Positions 61,893 through 64,000 of a stretch of 64,000 nt of DNA are shown here, piece by piece (within the stretch, counting starts at the first letter, position 1; each line of letters begins with the position of its first letter). The stretch lies in the NCBI GenBank assembly GCA_900315335.1, contig OMYR01000028.1:17950-81949 (forward strand), in the 5' to 3' direction. The notes under the pieces are model-generated. The model did not search any database. It worked only from the letters and a program-made list of their open reading frames with translations, and was not told the origin of the DNA. Position numbers and translations under genes: made by a program. Source of the DNA: an uncultured Bacteroidales bacterium (GTDB taxonomy: Bacteria; Bacteroidota; Bacteroidia; Bacteroidales; P3).

Positions 61893-63593
61893 ATGAAAAA
61901 AAGATTTTCTTTGATATTATCATTATTGTTGCTTTGTTTGACGTGCTTGGCACAGATAAGCACAAAACAACAACCACGTTCCTTTAAGTTGAACAGTGTG
62001 AAATTTTCGCAGAATAATACAATCGTTTTGTCGTCGCCGGATGTTAGAGAATTGTTGTTTGAAGAAGAGCAAAAAAATGATTTATTCAAACAGCGTTCTT
62101 GTGCAGTCGTTATTCCAATGGAAGAAAACTTTTTTAACAGAGCCGAAAAGATTTCTTTGTCAGATGCAGATTTGTATTTATTGAAAATTAAATGCGAAGG
62201 AGCATTGGCGTTGAATTTTTATTCCAATGATTTCTATCTGCCACAAGGTGGAGAATTTTACATTTGGAATACTTCCAAAACTAAATGTTTAGGTGCTTTT
62301 ACGTCCGATAATAATTCCTCTGACGGAATGTTTGCAACCGATTATGTGTATGATGATGAAATGATTTTGGAGTATTATCAACCTAAAAGCGTTACAGAAA
62401 ATGCCAAAATAAATATTAGTTCTTTCGGTTATTTCTATCGAGATGTTTTTAACTTTGAACAAGAAAAAGCATTGATTGAAGATTTTGACGACAATGTTTC
62501 GTCTGTTCAAAATCTTCCTTACAAAGATTACCGAGAGTCGGGGAGTTGTAATGTAAATGTCAATTGTTCTGAGGGCGATAATTTCAGAGATGTTCAGCGT
62601 TCGGTCGTTAGAATGTTGATTTATACGAATGCAGCTCTTTATTGGTGTTCGGGAACTCTTGTCAATAATACCAATAATGATAGAAAACCTTATATATTTT
62701 CTGCCGCTCATTGCATAGAGAAGGTTGATAGGAATAGTTATTATTCGCAGATTGTATTTTATTTCAATTACGAGACTTCCGGTTGTACTAACCCGACCAA
62801 AGAGCCTTCGTATTCCACACTTACCGGTTGTACGAGGTTATCTTATGATTCCAAATACGGTGAAGGAGGAACAGATTACTTGCTTTTGGAATTGAAAAAC
62901 AATGTTCCTCAAAGTTATAATCCGTATTGGGCAGGCTGGTCGTCCAAAGACGAATTGTTTAGGGGTTGCGTATCCATACATCACCCAAGCGGAGATGTTA
63001 AGAAGATTTCTACCGTTGATGGTGCTATACAAGATATGGGTTACGATGAAAACTATTGGGACTACGACACTCACAGAATGACCAAATGGAAGAAAACTGC
63101 CAATGGTTACGGTATAACCGAGGGAGGTTCGTCAGGTAGCGGTTTGTTTAATGCCGAAGGTCTGCTTATCGGCTCTTTATCGGGTGGCGAATCCTCTTGC
63201 TATGCTTCCGATAACAATAAAGTCGATTGGTATGGCAGAATGGACGTAACTTTTCCTAAAATAAAACAATGGTTAGACCCTCAAAACACAGGTTATACCG
63301 ATTTTGCAGGAAGAGAATACACTGTTGGCTTGGAGCAATGCAATAAAGGAAGTTTTGAAATGGATATTTATCCTATTCCTGCCACCGACAACATAAATAT
63401 AGCTTTGAAAAATATGAATAATAACGGAATAATAACCATTTTGGACGGATTGGGACGCAGCGTATATTCAAAAGAAATTTTTGCCGGTACTAATACATAT
63501 TGTATCGATATTGAAAATTTTGTCAAAGGTGTTTATTATGTCAGAATTTACTCGAAAGGGGACTCTATTATCAAAAAAATAATTGTACGGTAA
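61893..63593 (+). CDS. T9SS-exported trypsin-like serine endopeptidase
   Basis: Secreted protease of the chymotrypsin fold, close in motif to lysyl endopeptidases. From MKKRFSLILSLLLLCLTCLA, 566 residues: signal peptide, a pro-region (25-210), the peptidase domain with FSAAHCIEK (His), GTDYLLLELK (Asp) and TEGGSSGSGLFNAEG (Ser), and a C-terminal type A T9SS sorting domain (YPIPATDNINIAL ... GVYYVRIYSKGDSIIKKIIV). The earlier ATG at 61857 lies inside coaE and gives no signal peptide. Confidence 0.92.
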   Translation: MKKRFSLILSLLLLCLTCLAQISTKQQPRSFKLNSVKFSQNNTIVLSSPDVRELLFEEEQKNDLFKQRSCAVVIPMEENFFNRAEKISLSDADLYLLKIKCEGALALNFYSNDFYLPQGGEFYIWNTSKTKCLGAFTSDNNSSDGMFATDYVYDDEMILEYYQPKSVTENAKINISSFGYFYRDVFNFEQEKALIEDFDDNVSSVQNLPYKDYRESGSCNVNVNCSEGDNFRDVQRSVVRMLIYTNAALYWCSGTLVNNTNNDRKPYIFSAAHCIEKVDRNSYYSQIVFYFNYETSGCTNPTKEPSYSTLTGCTRLSYDSKYGEGGTDYLLLELKNNVPQSYNPYWAGWSSKDELFRGCVSIHHPSGDVKKISTVDGAIQDMGYDENYWDYDTHRMTKWKKTANGYGITEGGSSGSGLFNAEGLLIGSLSGGESSCYASDNNKVDWYGRMDVTFPKIKQWLDPQNTGYTDFAGREYTVGLEQCNKGSFEMDIYPIPATDNINIALKNMNNNGIITILDGLGRSVYSKEIFAGTNTYCIDIENFVKGVYYVRIYSKGDSIIKKIIVR

Positions 63594-63751
63594 TGAAAAG
63601 ATTTTTTAGACACAAGGTTTTAATTACAGTTATTATGTTTGCACTTTGTTTTGTGGTAGGTTCTTGCTCATCGTGGCGGAAAAGCAAATGCGGAGAATGT
63701 CCGAGATGGACTTATGAACAGGCACCACAAAATTTTAACGACAGAGCATAA
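63593..63751 (+). CDS. Small lipoprotein downstream of the peptidase
   Basis: 52 residues, beginning MKRFFRHKVLITVIMFALCF with lipobox VVGSC (Cys-25), then SSWRKSKCGECPRWTYEQAP and an acidic end. Its ATG overlaps the peptidase stop (TAATG), so co-translation is expected. A C-x-x-C pair (CGEC) follows the lipid cysteine. Too short for most gene finders; could be a T9SS-associated lipoprotein, which is only a guess. Confidence 0.65.
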   Translation: MKRFFRHKVLITVIMFALCFVVGSCSSWRKSKCGECPRWTYEQAPQNFNDRA

Positions 63752-63777
63752 ATTTTAAGCATTAGTTTGAATTAATG

Positions 63778-63818
63778 ATATGTGTAGTTTTTATAAAAAT
63801 TACACATATTGTTTTTTT
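63778..63818 (+). terminator. Terminator of the nusB-peptidase operon
   Basis: ATATGTGTA (63778-63786) pairs with TACACATAT (63801-63809), then TGTTTTTTT. 26 bases after the small lipoprotein stop. Confidence 0.82.
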
Positions 63819-63863
63819 ATAAATTGATAAGAAAAAAAGGGTATATCAAAAGGCAAAATTAGT

Positions 63864-63926
63864 GTCGCTGATTAGTAAATTAGTGTTAAACACTAATGAA
63901 ATAGTGTGGGACACTAATTTAACGTG
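63864..63926. repeat. 21-bp-period array R15, 3 units
   Basis: Units at 63864, 63885 and 63906 (the middle one GTTAAACACTAATG). The last 70 bases of the window show nothing else. Confidence 0.83.
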
Positions 63927-64000
63927 AGTTCGACGAAATATAATCGTCTAAAAAATTGGTGATTAGCGAAAATTGTTGTAATTTTATAGTGTAAAAAAAA

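Noticed and set aside
6967..63926. CRISPR arrays as an explanation for the 21-bp periodic repeats
   Set aside because: The period is too short, there is no constant repeat with unique spacers, no cas genes, and copies are scattered with only 2-6 units.

Overview
The window reads as chromosomal DNA of a low-GC member of the Bacteroidota, most likely an anaerobic Bacteroidales. The signs are Bacteroidota-type promoters (TAnnTTTG, sometimes with a TTG or TTTG about 19 bases upstream), no clear Shine-Dalgarno sites, a type IX secretion C-terminal signal on a secreted peptidase, a nusB-DUF1573-yajC-ybbR-coaE gene order, and Bacteroidota-style RpoD, PepE and FKBP lipoproteins. No rRNA, tRNA, CRISPR array, transposase or integrase was seen.

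Layout. 1-7 kb (+): 3' end of rnr, potassium uptake genes trkA-trkH-trkH, a small membrane protein and pepE. 7-15 kb (-): fabD, dnaX (with an A9 slippage site that should give both gamma and tau), rpoD, then an acyl-CoA dehydrogenase-etfA-etfB operon. 15-24 kb: truA, glyS, rho, two beta-barrel envelope proteins and an O-methyltransferase. 23-27 kb (-): kamC, kamB and kamA of lysine fermentation; kamD and kamE lie 10 kb away at 37-39 kb. 27-31 kb: xseA-xseB, a Tyr/Asn-rich secreted protein and a glucosaminidase. 31.5-36.7 kb: the most unusual locus, a roughly 1,350-residue gene interrupted by three single-base frame changes, an intact 88-residue gene, and about 730 bases of G-rich, hairpin-forming, apparently non-coding DNA ending in a strong terminator. 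39-46 kb: a HTH regulator with candidate operators, nrnA-like phosphoesterase, three FKBP isomerases, an exonuclease and a FAH-family enzyme. 46-57 kb: recN, a YD-repeat-like secreted protein, and the operon clpC-mlaE-mlaF-7TM HD phosphohydrolase-nucleotidyltransferase. 57-64 kb: rhomboid, the nusB-to-coaE operon, and a T9SS-exported serine endopeptidase with a 52-residue lipoprotein.

Two genome-scale signals stand out. First, a dispersed family of short arrays with a 21-base period (2-6 units) occurs at 15 places here; 13 are intergenic and two lie in frame inside genes (the HTH regulator and the nucleotidyltransferase), where they encode seven-residue periodic inserts. Second, the 31.5-36.7 kb locus pairs an unfamiliar giant protein with a candidate large structured RNA and is the best candidate for an undescribed system.

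Metabolically, KamA-KamDE (lysine 2,3- and 5,6-aminomutases), Etf and an acyl-CoA dehydrogenase fit amino-acid fermentation through CoA intermediates; kdd, kce and kal are not in the window. All identifications come from reading motifs by eye; no database search was run.
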